DNA from: Planctomycetota bacterium
Lineage (GTDB): Bacteria; Planctomycetota; Phycisphaerae; UBA1845; CAIVHJ01
DNA length: 14,898 nucleotides
Reading direction: 5' to 3'
Assembly (NCBI GenBank): GCA_022573485.1
Contig: JACZTW010000054.1
Coordinates: 1-14,898 of the forward strand
Positions 1 to 9,107 of the stretch are shown here, one piece after another. The notes below the pieces were generated by a model. It did not search any database. It had not been told where the DNA came from and worked only from the letters and a program-made list of their open reading frames with translations. The stretch's first letter is position 1; the number at the start of each line of letters is the position of its first letter. The position numbers and the translations under genes were made by a program.

Positions 1-2
1 CC

Positions 3-380
3 GGCGGATTGAATATCGACGGGGAGATCGGTGATGAGGGTGTTGTCGTCTACGCCAGCCTCTATGACCAGCAAGGCCACAAGTTCAAAGCCGCCGGGGC
101 CATCGATGTATTCGTGTACGACCTCAGTAATCCGCGTGATCCACAGAGGATTGCCACCTACGAATACGACGTTGACCAAACCAAAGAGCTATGGTTCGGC
201 CGGATGCTGACCTACCACTACAAGATCGAGTGCCTGTGGCAACAGCAGCGGCCCCCGGCGGGACGCAGCGTGCGCGTGAGCGTGCGGTTCCTGGACTATC
301 TCACCGGCAATGTCCTGCAAGCCTCGGCGGATCTCGAAGTCACCCCCCCGCTCGCTTCTTCTTCCGCCAACACACGTTAG
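3..380 (+). CDS. Hypothetical protein, 3' end only (5' truncated by window edge)
   Basis: The frame is open from the first bases of the window and ends in TAG at 378-380, so only the last ~125 residues are visible and the true start lies upstream. The visible part begins GGLNIDGEIGDEGVVVYASL and contains a phrase rich in beta-strand residues (IDVFVYDLSNP, then RIATYEYDVD). It ends in a strand-like segment (VRVSVRFLDYLTGNVLQASA) and a short polar tail. This looks like a small beta-sandwich domain with a hydrophobic and aromatic core, as in C-terminal domains of planctomycete hypothetical proteins; that comparison is from memory and is inference. No catalytic motif, membrane segment or cysteine cluster is visible. 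A promoter-like sequence follows at 404-432, so the next gene is probably a separate transcript. Function unknown. Confidence 0.75.
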   Translation, partial: GGLNIDGEIGDEGVVVYASLYDQQGHKFKAAGAIDVFVYDLSNPRDPQRIATYEYDVDQTKELWFGRMLTYHYKIECLWQQQRPPAGRSVRVSVRFLDYLTGNVLQASADLEVTPPLASSSANTR

Positions 381-403
381 TTACTCCTTTGCCTCATTCC
401 TGG

Positions 404-432
404 TTGTGATTTCCTGGTTTGAGGGATAGAAT
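404..432 (+). promoter_or_regulatory. Predicted sigma-70 promoter for the Wzz-like gene
   Basis: TTGTGA at 404-409 (4 of 6 matches to the -35 consensus) is followed by a 17-base spacer and TAGAAT at 427-432 (5 of 6 to the -10 consensus). Transcription would start near 439, about 40 bases before the TTG at 480 and 90 before the ATG at 531. The site lies in a short AT-richer gap between two genes on the same strand. The call rests on sequence match and position only. Confidence 0.45.
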
Positions 433-530
433 AACATAGCCCAAGCGTCTTTGAGTAGGCAGGGCTTTCTCTTAACCTATTGCAAGGAAGCAAGTTATAT
501 CAAGACGACCGTGATCGCCACTCTGTGGAT

Positions 531-2858
531 ATGCGTGCAATGAGCCCCCTCGACGGCATTGACAATCTGGAATCACCGGACCGACCGAACGTGTTGCAGG
601 GCGATAAGCGGCAGCCCACTCGAACGAATTCTGGTCAGTCCGGCCCAACGTCCGATAGAAACAGTGATGGAAGCGTCGAAACGCAGTCCCCACCCGACGA
701 TCAGCAGGACCGGCCGGTGATTACACAGACCCTGGAAGAGAAAAAAAAGGCTGCCGACAACGGCGAACGGATGCGGTTAGACACGTGGAAGAAACTGCAG
801 CGGCAACAGGGCGAATTCGAGAGGCGCACGGCCCAACTGGAGATTTTGCGCCAGCGCCTCCAGAAGCACGTCAACAAGAGCATCGTCCCACTGCGCGCGC
901 CTACGAATGATCGTGGCGGACCGAACCGTCAAAGCGGCGGACCTCTTGCCAAAGCGAATTCAAAGGGCAGCGCAGTCGATGAAATCGCGGTGGAGTATCA
1001 GGAATCGATTGATACACTACTCGACGAACGCTATGCGATCGAGCTGCGTATGGCCGACTTGCAGCGGCAGGTGGCCGCGGTTCTTCCGCAAGCTGATGAA
1101 CTTCACTCCCAACACAAGCCTGCGGTCGGCCGACGCTTTCTCCAGTGGCGCTTCGGCGTCTCCTCGCTCTTGGCGCTGATCGCCTGCGGTGCGGTCCTCT
1201 CATCAACCACTTTCACTTATCGTGTCAGCGCGGTTCTGTCCTCAGACTCAGCCAAGCTTACGCCCGAGCAACTGCAAGAGCATCAGTTGCAGTTGACACA
1301 TGCGTTAGCGTCGCAACTTTTGCAATCCGGCTCTCCGATTTCGTATGCCGGCCCGACACCGGTCACGCAATCGGGCCCGCGACGATTGACAATCGACGTG
1401 ACAGCTGTCGATGCCCAGGTGGGCATGGAAAAGCTGAAGCAGTTCGCGCAGGGCTATCTCGCGCACATTGAGCAAGAAAGAGTGGATTCGATCACGGCGG
1501 TCGGCGACGAAGTGCGGCAAATCGAGATCGACCTCGCGGGGGCACAGCAGGCACATGACCAAATGGTGAGGCGGCAGGCGGACGAGCGACTCCATATTCA
1601 ATCTTCCAATCCAAAGGAGGATCTGGAGCGTCTTCGGCAGCGGATTCAGGAAACCGACATCGAGTTTGAATCCGCTCAGTCGGCCATTCGGCAGCGTGAG
1701 GATCGCTTGGAAACGCTGCACAGGACGGTCATTCCGGATTTTCCGGAAGTCGATGGCGCCGCGCGCGCTGAGGCAAACAAGAGCGACCGCTACCTGCGCA
1801 CGGACCTGGAAGCGCTGCGGGTGCGCTTGAATCGGCTGCGCGAACACCTTCTTGAAGTTTTTGTCGTCTCGGAAGACGTGATCCGTAAGTATGTGGCCGC
1901 GTCGAACGAACTGCGTGCTTATGTTGAGGGCGCCATGCTGAGTGTGGACAATTCCGAGGCGCGCTCCTCACTTGAATCGGTCACCACGGAGGCTGATAAG
2001 CTGAATGCGGCGATTCTTGAGTTTGAGCAGCGCTGGCAACAACAACACCGCATCCTACAGCAAATGACCGTCGATCCCCGGAAGCGAGACTGTCTGCAGT
2101 TGCAACGCAAACTGGAGGAACTGGTCAGAAATTTCCATTTCGATGCAAACGAAATCCTGAAAGAGCTTCAACTGGAGTATCAGAGATTCTCTCAGAACGA
2201 TGCTTCTGCGCAGCACTTTGCGTTACGGGGTGACTTTGTCGATCGCGCCCAGAACATGATTCAACACCAGCAGGCCTTTGCCAATCTGTCGCGACGCGTG
2301 TTGCCGACCAGCGACTTCCTGATGAATGACCTGCTGCACTCGATCGTCGGCTTGACACGACGTGTTCAAAATCGACAGGCAGCCATCGAGACCGAACTGT
2401 CGCTGGCCAGACGCAATGAACTGGCTGAAGATCGTAAGTCAAAAATAGAGAACGAGCAGGCGATGCTCGACGGTTTGCTCAAGCATCGCGATCGAGCATT
2501 TGCACAACTGCTCAGCTTGCAGCATCAACTCGATGCGCTGTTGCCCTACATCGCGGAACATGGCGCCACCACCGAAGTCGTTCGATACGACGAAGATGAC
2601 GTGAAACGGGCACAAGCCGGCATCGACGGATTGGTGCAGAAGCGGCAAGTCCGGCTTGAGGAGCTCGCATCCCTCGAACAGGCTGGTCCGCCATTTCGCA
2701 TCGAGCAGTCCTATGCCTCGGCTTGGCCGGCCAACATGTTCGAGCGGCTGGCGAGTGTCGGCTTCGCGACGGGTGCCACGATGGGCATTTGCCTCGTCTT
2801 GTTCACCGTCCTCACGCGGCTCCTCGGTTCGGCAGTCGTGCCTCCGCGAAAACTGTAG
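531..2858 (+). CDS. Wzz/GumC-like two-TM coiled-coil membrane protein
   Basis: From the ATG at 531 the product is 775 residues; an in-frame TTG at 480 would add 17. Neither start has a clear ribosome binding site. The first ~205 residues are hydrophilic, with a low-complexity Ser/Asp/Gln/Pro segment and two helical heptad-like stretches. A hydrophobic segment follows at about residues 208-230 (nt 1153-1220). Then come some 500 residues dominated by long amphipathic helices rich in Glu, Gln, Arg and Leu. A second membrane segment sits near the C-terminus (nt ~2745-2825), just after a PPFRIEQ...AWPANMFERL phrase. This layout (TM, long periplasmic coiled coil, Pro-rich stretch, TM) matches the polysaccharide co-polymerase family that controls chain length or export of surface polysaccharide. 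The long cytoplasmic N-terminus and absence of a C-terminal tyrosine kinase domain are unusual for it. No polysaccharide genes are adjacent, so the role is inferred from topology; another coiled-coil membrane scaffold is possible. Confidence 0.7.
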   Translation: MRAMSPLDGIDNLESPDRPNVLQGDKRQPTRTNSGQSGPTSDRNSDGSVETQSPPDDQQDRPVITQTLEEKKKAADNGERMRLDTWKKLQRQQGEFERRTAQLEILRQRLQKHVNKSIVPLRAPTNDRGGPNRQSGGPLAKANSKGSAVDEIAVEYQESIDTLLDERYAIELRMADLQRQVAAVLPQADELHSQHKPAVGRRFLQWRFGVSSLLALIACGAVLSSTTFTYRVSAVLSSDSAKLTPEQLQEHQLQLTHALASQLLQSGSPISYAGPTPVTQSGPRRLTIDVTAVDAQVGMEKLKQFAQGYLAHIEQERVDSITAVGDEVRQIEIDLAGAQQAHDQMVRRQADERLHIQSSNPKEDLERLRQRIQETDIEFESAQSAIRQREDRLETLHRTVIPDFPEVDGAARAEANKSDRYLRTDLEALRVRLNRLREHLLEVFVVSEDVIRKYVAASNELRAYVEGAMLSVDNSEARSSLESVTTEADKLNAAILEFEQRWQQQHRILQQMTVDPRKRDCLQLQRKLEELVRNFHFDANEILKELQLEYQRFSQNDASAQHFALRGDFVDRAQNMIQHQQAFANLSRRVLPTSDFLMNDLLHSIVGLTRRVQNRQAAIETELSLARRNELAEDRKSKIENEQAMLDGLLKHRDRAFAQLLSLQHQLDALLPYIAEHGATTEVVRYDEDDVKRAQAGIDGLVQKRQVRLEELASLEQAGPPFRIEQSYASAWPANMFERLASVGFATGATMGICLVLFTVLTRLLGSAVVPPRKL

Positions 2859-2913
2859 TCCCCTTGAGGCGGCTGTCAGATTGGCATTTTGACCAAGCAG
2901 CAATGCTCCCACC

Positions 2914-2928
2914 CTGTCACACTGACAG
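2914..2928. promoter_or_regulatory. Perfect short palindrome, possible operator
   Basis: CTGTCA and TGACAG flank a 3-base centre (CAC), giving a perfect 6-base inverted repeat between the Wzz-like gene and groEL1. There is no T-run after it, so it is a poor terminator. It could be a binding site for a dimeric regulator or chance; a 6+6 palindrome is short. Confidence 0.25.
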
Positions 2929-2983
2929 CCGGGTCGCCCGTCACGATCTTCATCAATACCCTAAACATAGTGACACCAAGCAT

Positions 2984-3010
2984 TTAGCAATAGGGCCATC
3001 ACCGCGCTAA
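2984..3010. promoter_or_regulatory. Degenerate CIRCE-like element (possible HrcA operator)
   Basis: TTAGCAATA, 9 bases, then CCGCGCTAA: exactly the 9-9-9 layout of CIRCE (TTAGCACTC-N9-GAGTGCTAA). The left arm matches 7 of 9 consensus bases and the right arm 6 of 9; the outer TTAGC/GCTAA pentamers are perfect complements. It lies 95 bases upstream of the groEL1 start, where HrcA control is expected from other bacteria. The inner arm bases do not pair with each other, and the element sits upstream of the best-matching promoter rather than downstream. It may therefore be a decayed or relaxed site. No hrcA gene is in the window. Confidence 0.5.
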
Positions 3011-3021
3011 TGGCATCGACC

Positions 3022-3051
3022 TTGCTTAAGCTTCGGACATGCTGCTACAGT
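3022..3051 (+). promoter_or_regulatory. Predicted sigma-70 promoter for groEL1
   Basis: TTGCTT at 3022-3027 and TACAGT at 3046-3051 are separated by 18 bases, each matching 4 of 6 consensus bases. Transcription would start near 3058, giving a leader of about 48 bases. The site begins 11 bases after the CIRCE-like repeat, so a repressor bound there would lie next to RNA polymerase. It is a modest match supported mainly by position. Confidence 0.35.
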
Positions 3052-3105
3052 CAGCGTCTACAATGATCGAATCTATGAGTCGAATGCCCAAAGGAGACGA
3101 TAGAG

Positions 3106-4755
3106 ATGGCTTCAAAGCAATTGTCATACGACCAACAAGCCCGCCAATCACTGCTGGCCGGTGTGGAGAAACTATCCAACGCGGTGAGAGCCACGCTGGG
3201 TCCCCGCGGCCGCAATGCAATTATTGATAAGGGCTGGGGCGCGCCCAGTGTCACCAAAGACGGCGTGACCGTTGCCGACGAGATCGACCTGCACGACAAG
3301 TACGAAAATCTCGGCGCCCAAATGGTCAAGGAAGCTGCCACCAAGACCAGCAGCGTGGCCGGCGATGGCACGACCACCGCAACGATACTCGCTGAGGCGA
3401 TCTACAGGGAAGGCCTCAAGAATATCGCAGCCGGCGCCGACGCGAACGCCATCAATCGTGGAATCGAGAAAGCAGTCAGCAAAGTTGTCGAAGAACTGGG
3501 ACGAATTTCGAAGCCTATCAATGTCACCAAGCGCGACGAGATCATCAACGTTGCCTCGATTTCCGCCAACAATGACCGTGCCATCGGCAAACACCTCGCG
3601 GATTGCTTCGGCCAGGTCGGCAAGGACGGCGTGGTCACCGTTGAGGAAAGCAAGAGCGCCGACACCACGATTGAAGTCGTGGAGGGCATGCAGTTCGATC
3701 GCGGGTATCTCTCGCCACACTTCGTCACGGACAAAGAATCGATGGATGTGCGACTGCAGAAGTGCTACATCCTGATTCACGAAGACAAGATCTCCAACGT
3801 TCAGAAAATCGTTCCGCTTCTCGAGAAAATCGCCAAGGCCAAACGACCGCTTCTGATCATTGCTGAAGACGTCGAGAGCGAGGCGCTGGCTACGCTCGTG
3901 GTCAATAAGCTTCGCGGCATCGTGCAAGTCGCCGCGGTCAAGGCGCCGGGCTACGGCGACCGCCGCAAGGCTATGCTGGAGGATCTTGCGATCCTGACGG
4001 GCGGCACCGCCATCATGAAGGACCTGGGCCTGGAATTGGAAAAGCTGACCATCAAGGATCTCGGTCAGGCCAAGAAAATCCACATCGATGCGGACAACAC
4101 GACCATCATCGAAGGCGCAGGCTCGACCAAAGACATCCAGGCGCGCATCGCACAGATTCGCGGAGAGATCGAAACGACGACTTCGGATTACGATCGCGAG
4201 AAACTGCAGGAACGCCTGGCCAAGCTGTCGGGGGGCGTGGCCCAGATCAACGTCGGCGCCGCCACCGAAACGGAGCTCAAAGAAACCAAAGCCCGCGTTG
4301 AGGACGCGCTGCACGCCACCCGGGCGGCCATCGAAGAAGGCATCGTTCCGGGCGGGGGCGTGGCGCTCCTGCGAGCCGGCGCGGTGCTCGACAAACTCAA
4401 GCTGGGCGGCGATGAGCAAGTTGGCGTGCGGATCGTGCGCGAAGCATTGACGGCCCCGATTCGGCAGATCGCTCAAAACGCGGGCGCGGAGAGCACGGTC
4501 GTTTTGCACAAGGTGTCGAAGCTGACGGGTTCGTTCGGTTACAACGCCGACTCGGGTGAATACACCGACCTCGTGGCGGACGGCGTGATTGACCCGACGA
4601 AGGTCACGCGCACCGCTCTGCAAAACGCCGCCAGCGTGGCCCGCGTGTTGCTCAGCACCGATTGTCTCATCACCGAGAAGCCTAAGGAAAAAAATGGGAA
4701 CGGCGCCGCCGCCAGCATGGGTGACGATGGCATGGCAGACATGGACATGATGTAA
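3106..4755 (+). CDS. groEL1: Chaperonin GroEL, paralogue 1 (60 kDa, Met-rich tail)
   Basis: A 549-residue chaperonin, close to the usual ~545. AAGGAG at 3091-3096, 9 bases upstream, fixes the ATG. The equatorial ATP site is intact: TLGPRGRN near residue 30, KDGVTV near 51, and AGDGTTTAT with Asp87. The apical domain contains GMQFDRGYLSP and LLIIAEDVESEALATLVVN, followed by KAPGYGDRRKAM. The catalytic Asp equivalent to E. coli Asp398 is in RVEDALHAT, just before EEGIVPGGGVALL. The C-terminus ends in a Gly/Ala/Met/Asp-rich tail finishing MADMDMM, similar in kind to the GGM tail that protrudes into the chamber. One oddity is His205 where E. coli has Tyr203, a substrate-contact residue. It forms the heptameric double ring that folds cytosolic proteins with GroES, whose gene starts 44 bases downstream. 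Confidence 0.97.
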   Translation: MASKQLSYDQQARQSLLAGVEKLSNAVRATLGPRGRNAIIDKGWGAPSVTKDGVTVADEIDLHDKYENLGAQMVKEAATKTSSVAGDGTTTATILAEAIYREGLKNIAAGADANAINRGIEKAVSKVVEELGRISKPINVTKRDEIINVASISANNDRAIGKHLADCFGQVGKDGVVTVEESKSADTTIEVVEGMQFDRGYLSPHFVTDKESMDVRLQKCYILIHEDKISNVQKIVPLLEKIAKAKRPLLIIAEDVESEALATLVVNKLRGIVQVAAVKAPGYGDRRKAMLEDLAILTGGTAIMKDLGLELEKLTIKDLGQAKKIHIDADNTTIIEGAGSTKDIQARIAQIRGEIETTTSDYDREKLQERLAKLSGGVAQINVGAATETELKETKARVEDALHATRAAIEEGIVPGGGVALLRAGAVLDKLKLGGDEQVGVRIVREALTAPIRQIAQNAGAESTVVLHKVSKLTGSFGYNADSGEYTDLVADGVIDPTKVTRTALQNAASVARVLLSTDCLITEKPKEKNGNGAAASMGDDGMADMDMM

Positions 4756-4799
4756 ATCAAGACGCAATACCGAACTAGATACAGGAAAGGGATATCTCG

Positions 4800-5111
4800 A
4801 TGGCTACTGCAACCGCAACCAAAGTGAAAATCAAGCCCCTCGACGATCGACTCGTCGTACAGCCGGACGATCCGGAAGAAGTCACGAGCGGCGGTATTGT
4901 GCTGCCGGACAGCGCCCGCGAGAAGCCGCAGCGCGGCAAAGTCATCGCCACCGGGCCGGGCAAACTGCTCGACAGCGGCAAGCGCGGCACGATGTCCGTC
5001 AAGAAAGGGGACTTTGTCTTTTACGGCAAGTACAGCGGCACCGAGGTCGAGGTCAACGATCAGACCTATGTGCTCGTACGGGAGAACGACATTCTCGCGA
5101 TCGTCGATTGA
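4800..5111 (+). CDS. groES: Co-chaperonin GroES (10 kDa)
   Basis: The product is 103 residues, slightly longer than the usual ~97 because of a short Thr/Ala/Lys-rich N-terminal extension (MATATATKVK) before the conserved KPLDDRLVV strand. The mobile loop that docks on GroEL is present (EEVTSGGIVLPDSAREKPQ, about residues 26-44), followed by GKVIATGPG and the C-terminal strand ENDILAIVD. An AGGAAAGG sequence at 4783-4790 serves as ribosome binding site, 9 bases before the ATG. GroES caps the GroEL ring as a heptamer. Its place between two groEL genes on the same strand suggests co-transcription with both, so one cap could serve two chaperonins. This differs from the common groES-groEL order, in which the small gene comes first. 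Confidence 0.97.
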   Translation: MATATATKVKIKPLDDRLVVQPDDPEEVTSGGIVLPDSAREKPQRGKVIATGPGKLLDSGKRGTMSVKKGDFVFYGKYSGTEVEVNDQTYVLVRENDILAIVD

Positions 5112-5153
5112 GGATTGCGAAGAACCAGCGCGCGGCACTCATGCTGCTCGCGG

Positions 5154-5178
5154 CCACGCCGCCTGACTTCGGGCGTGG
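5154..5178 (+). other. Hairpin between groES and groEL2
   Basis: CCACGCC at 5154-5160 can pair with GGCGTGG at 5172-5178 across an 11-base loop, a perfect 7-bp GC-rich stem. No T-run follows, so it is not a standard terminator. It lies in the 107-base gap between groES and groEL2, where it could stabilise or process the transcript or tune the groEL2 level. It may also be incidental in GC-rich DNA. Confidence 0.3.
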
Positions 5179-5218
5179 GCAGCGGCTAAATTCGAATGAA
5201 CCACAGGAGTACTGATCA

Positions 5219-6829
<1,611 letters not shown>

Positions 6830-6851
6830 GACGTATTGATTGTGTGAATGA

Positions 6852-6888
6852 GGGGCGACTTCGCCGGAGCGGCAGGAGTCGCCCTTTT
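6852..6888 (+). terminator. Rho-independent terminator after groEL2
   Basis: GGGCGACT at 6853-6860 pairs with AGTCGCCC at 6877-6884, an 8-bp GC-rich stem. A small inner GCC/GGC stem lies inside it, and TTTT follows at once at 6885-6888. It sits 23 bases after the groEL2 stop and ends 32 bases before dnaJ. It therefore closes the chaperonin transcript, or attenuates read-through into dnaJ-grpE. Confidence 0.8.
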
Positions 6889-6920
6889 CTACACGCTGAC
6901 CTCGGTGCCGCGGGGACTTG

Positions 6921-8063
6921 ATGGTGATGTCGGCCGAGAAACTGGATTACTACGAAGTCTTGGGCGTGGGCAAGAACGCCGACCCGGACGACATCAAGAA
7001 AGCCTACCGGCAGGCTGCGCTGAAGTACCACCCGGACCGCAACCGCGACGACGCCAACGCGGAGACGAAATTCAAGTCCGCCGCGGAAGCCTACGAGGTT
7101 CTGTCCGATCCAGAGAAGCGCGAGCGCTACAACAAGTACGGGCACGCCGGGCTGCGCGGTGCCGCCGGTCACGATTTCTCGCACATGGACGTCAGCGATA
7201 TTTTCTCGGTCTTCGAGGACATCTTCGGCGGCGGCATTTTCGGAGGCGGGAGGCAGCGGCGTCGAGCGCGCGGCGTGGACTTGCAGGTGCAAGTGGAAAT
7301 CAGCTTGTCGGATGTCGCGACGGGCTGCGAAAAGACGATCGAATTCAAGCGGAACGAACACTGCGACGACTGCGCCGGCTCCGGCGCCGCACCGGGCACG
7401 GAGAAGCAAACCTGCACCACGTGCGGCGGCTACGGCCAAGTCGAACAAAGCAGCGGCTTCGGCATGATCTTCGGCCGGATGATCACCGCGTGCCCGGCCT
7501 GCGGCGGGCAGGGCCAGCGGATCGTGACGCCCTGCCGAATCTGTCGGGGCTCCGGGCGCCACCCGAAGAAACGAACGGTGGTCGTGAAGATCCCAGCCGG
7601 CATCGAGGACGGCCAGGCGGTGCGCGTTCGCGGCGAAGGCGACCCGGGCCCCGAAGGGGCGACGGCCGGCGATCTGCACTGTCTGGTGGTCGTCCAGCCG
7701 CATCCGTTCCTGGAACGTCACGGCAACAATCTGGTCTGCAAGGTGCCGATCAGCTTCACGCAGGCCGCCCTCGGCACACGAATCGAGGTTCCGACGCTCA
7801 AGGGCAAGGCGGAACTCAACATCCCGCGAGGCACGCAATACGCACAGACCTTTCGGCTGCGCGGTATCGGCCTGCCCGACCTGAGGACCGGGATGGTCGG
7901 AGATGAGTTGATTCAAATCCTCATCGAGATTCCGAAGAGACTGAGCGAGCAGCAAGAGACGCTGCTCCGTGATTTTGCGGAAACCGAGAATGAGCACGTG
8001 TTGCCCGAATCCAAGGGCTTTTTCTCGAAAATGGTGGATTATCTCTCAGGCGAGAATGACTAG
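6921..8063 (+). CDS. dnaJ: Chaperone protein DnaJ (type I J-domain protein)
   Basis: About 380 residues, the usual length for class A DnaJ. The order is canonical. A J-domain comes first (DYYEVLGV, AYRQAALKYHPDRN with the HPD triad that stimulates DnaK ATPase). A short Gly/Phe-rich linker (FGGGIFGGG) follows. Next is a zinc-binding domain with four CxxCxGxG-type repeats (CDDCAGSG, CTTCGGYG, CPACGGQG, CRICRGSG). Then come the beta-rich client-binding domains (KIPAGIEDGQAVRVRGEGD, NLVCKVPISFTQAALG, IEVPTLKGKAELNIP). ATGs at 6921 and 6927 both fit, and a TTG at 6918 is also in frame; GGGGA at 6912-6916 favours 6921. DnaJ delivers clients to DnaK, which is not in this window. grpE follows after 18 bases, so the two are probably co-transcribed. 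Confidence 0.96.
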   Translation: MVMSAEKLDYYEVLGVGKNADPDDIKKAYRQAALKYHPDRNRDDANAETKFKSAAEAYEVLSDPEKRERYNKYGHAGLRGAAGHDFSHMDVSDIFSVFEDIFGGGIFGGGRQRRRARGVDLQVQVEISLSDVATGCEKTIEFKRNEHCDDCAGSGAAPGTEKQTCTTCGGYGQVEQSSGFGMIFGRMITACPACGGQGQRIVTPCRICRGSGRHPKKRTVVVKIPAGIEDGQAVRVRGEGDPGPEGATAGDLHCLVVVQPHPFLERHGNNLVCKVPISFTQAALGTRIEVPTLKGKAELNIPRGTQYAQTFRLRGIGLPDLRTGMVGDELIQILIEIPKRLSEQQETLLRDFAETENEHVLPESKGFFSKMVDYLSGEND

Positions 8064-8081
8064 CCCGGGTCAACGGCTGCG

Positions 8082-8708
8082 ATGAAGAAACGACATCACA
8101 AAACAGAAAGCGAGAACGGCGAGACCATCGAGATCGCCTCCGCAGATGAAGTAGGCGCGTACGGCGGGAAGTCGACCGGCCCAGCGGACGAGCAGACGGA
8201 GGAGAATAGCGTCTCGTCGGAGCCCGGTGTCGCTGAGCAAAAGAACATCGACTGGCAGGACAAGTTCCTGCGTGCCAAGGCGGATTACCAGAACCTGCAA
8301 AAGAGGGCGGCGGAGGAGCAGCGCAACGCGATCCGCTACGCCAACGCCGACTTCGCTCGATCACTGGTGCAAGTGCTCGATGATTTCGAGCGTACGCTCC
8401 AAGCCGCTGAGGAAGCCCCGGAAGCGGATTCCATCATCTCCGGCGTGAAGCTCGTCCACGAGAAACTGTTGAAGTTGCTGGGTGATCATCACGTCGAGCC
8501 GATCGAGGCGCTGGGCCAACCGTTTGACCCACACCTGCACGAGGCCCTGATGCAGGAGCCCTGCGAGACGCTGCCGCCCGGTTCGGTGCTTCGGGAGATT
8601 CAGCGTGGCTACAAACTCCACGATCGCGTGTTGCGCCCCGCGCGCGTCGTTGTCTCAATGGCGCCCGAGCCCTCCGAGGAGCAAGATCAAACCAAGGCCG
8701 CAGACTAG
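8082..8708 (+). CDS. grpE: Nucleotide exchange factor GrpE
   Basis: 208 residues, typical for GrpE. The first ~60 residues are acidic, polar and probably disordered. The long dimerising helix follows (WQDKFLRAKADYQNLQKRA, then EEQRNAIRYANADFARSLV and VLDDFERTL). The C-terminal beta domain that contacts the DnaK ATPase domain comes next (EPIEALGQPFDPHLHEAL, then GYKLHDRVLRPARVVVS). A short charged tail follows. No clear ribosome binding site precedes the ATG; the 18-base gap after dnaJ suggests coupling. GrpE releases ADP from DnaK and so resets the DnaK-DnaJ cycle. Confidence 0.96.
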   Translation: MKKRHHKTESENGETIEIASADEVGAYGGKSTGPADEQTEENSVSSEPGVAEQKNIDWQDKFLRAKADYQNLQKRAAEEQRNAIRYANADFARSLVQVLDDFERTLQAAEEAPEADSIISGVKLVHEKLLKLLGDHHVEPIEALGQPFDPHLHEALMQEPCETLPPGSVLREIQRGYKLHDRVLRPARVVVSMAPEPSEEQDQTKAAD

Positions 8709-8728
8709 CCGAACCGGAAATTCGAACC

Positions 8729-9061
8729 ATGCCGACATACGATTATCAGTGCGAGGCTTGCGATCACGCCTTCGAGGAGTATCAGTCCATTACAGCCAAG
8801 CAACTCCGCAAGTGCCCCTCATGCGGCCAGCGAAAACTGGTTCGGCTCATCGGCACGGGCGGCGGCGTGATCTTCAAGGGTTCCGGCTTCTACCAAACCG
8901 ACTATCGCAGCGCGGAATACAAGAAATCCGCCGAGGCCGAGAAGAAAACCAGCGAAAAGAGCAAGCCAAAGGACAAGTCTTCAAAAGGCGAATCGAGTTC
9001 GTCAAAGCCCACGGGGAAAACGACCGAATCCGGCGCGGCGAATTCGAAATCCGAGAAATAG
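8729..9061 (+). CDS. FmdB-family zinc ribbon protein
   Basis: 110 residues. The N-terminus MPTYDYQCEACDHAFEEYQS followed by KCPSCGQRKLVRLIG is the FmdB/CxxC-CxxC small regulatory zinc ribbon, with four cysteines in two CxxC pairs to hold one zinc. A conserved GGGVIFKGSGFYQTDYRS phrase follows, as in other family members. The last ~50 residues are Lys/Ser/Glu-rich and low-complexity, probably disordered. The family is named for a putative regulator of formamidase genes, but its function in most bacteria is unknown. It starts 20 bases after grpE on the same strand, so it is probably in the same transcript and may be linked to protein quality control; that link is inference. Confidence 0.9.
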   Translation: MPTYDYQCEACDHAFEEYQSITAKQLRKCPSCGQRKLVRLIGTGGGVIFKGSGFYQTDYRSAEYKKSAEAEKKTSEKSKPKDKSSKGESSSSKPTGKTTESGAANSKSEK

Positions 9062-9107
9062 GCTTTCCCGCTGTCGGTAACGGCCTCATAATGGGGGGCG
9101 AGGGATT

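Noticed and set aside
3172..4767. A 531-codon minus-strand frame opposite groEL1
   Set aside because: It is the antisense shadow of a GC-rich gene: it lies almost wholly opposite groEL1, is rich in Asp, Arg, His and Gly without domain-like order, and groEL1 is certain.
5154..5178. Hairpin before groEL2 as a terminator
   Set aside because: There is no T-run after the stem; it is reported only as a hairpin.
6848..7906. A 352-codon plus-strand frame overlapping dnaJ in another phase
   Set aside because: The composition is dominated by Arg, Gly and Ala, as expected for an off-phase reading of GC-rich coding sequence, and it starts inside the terminator.
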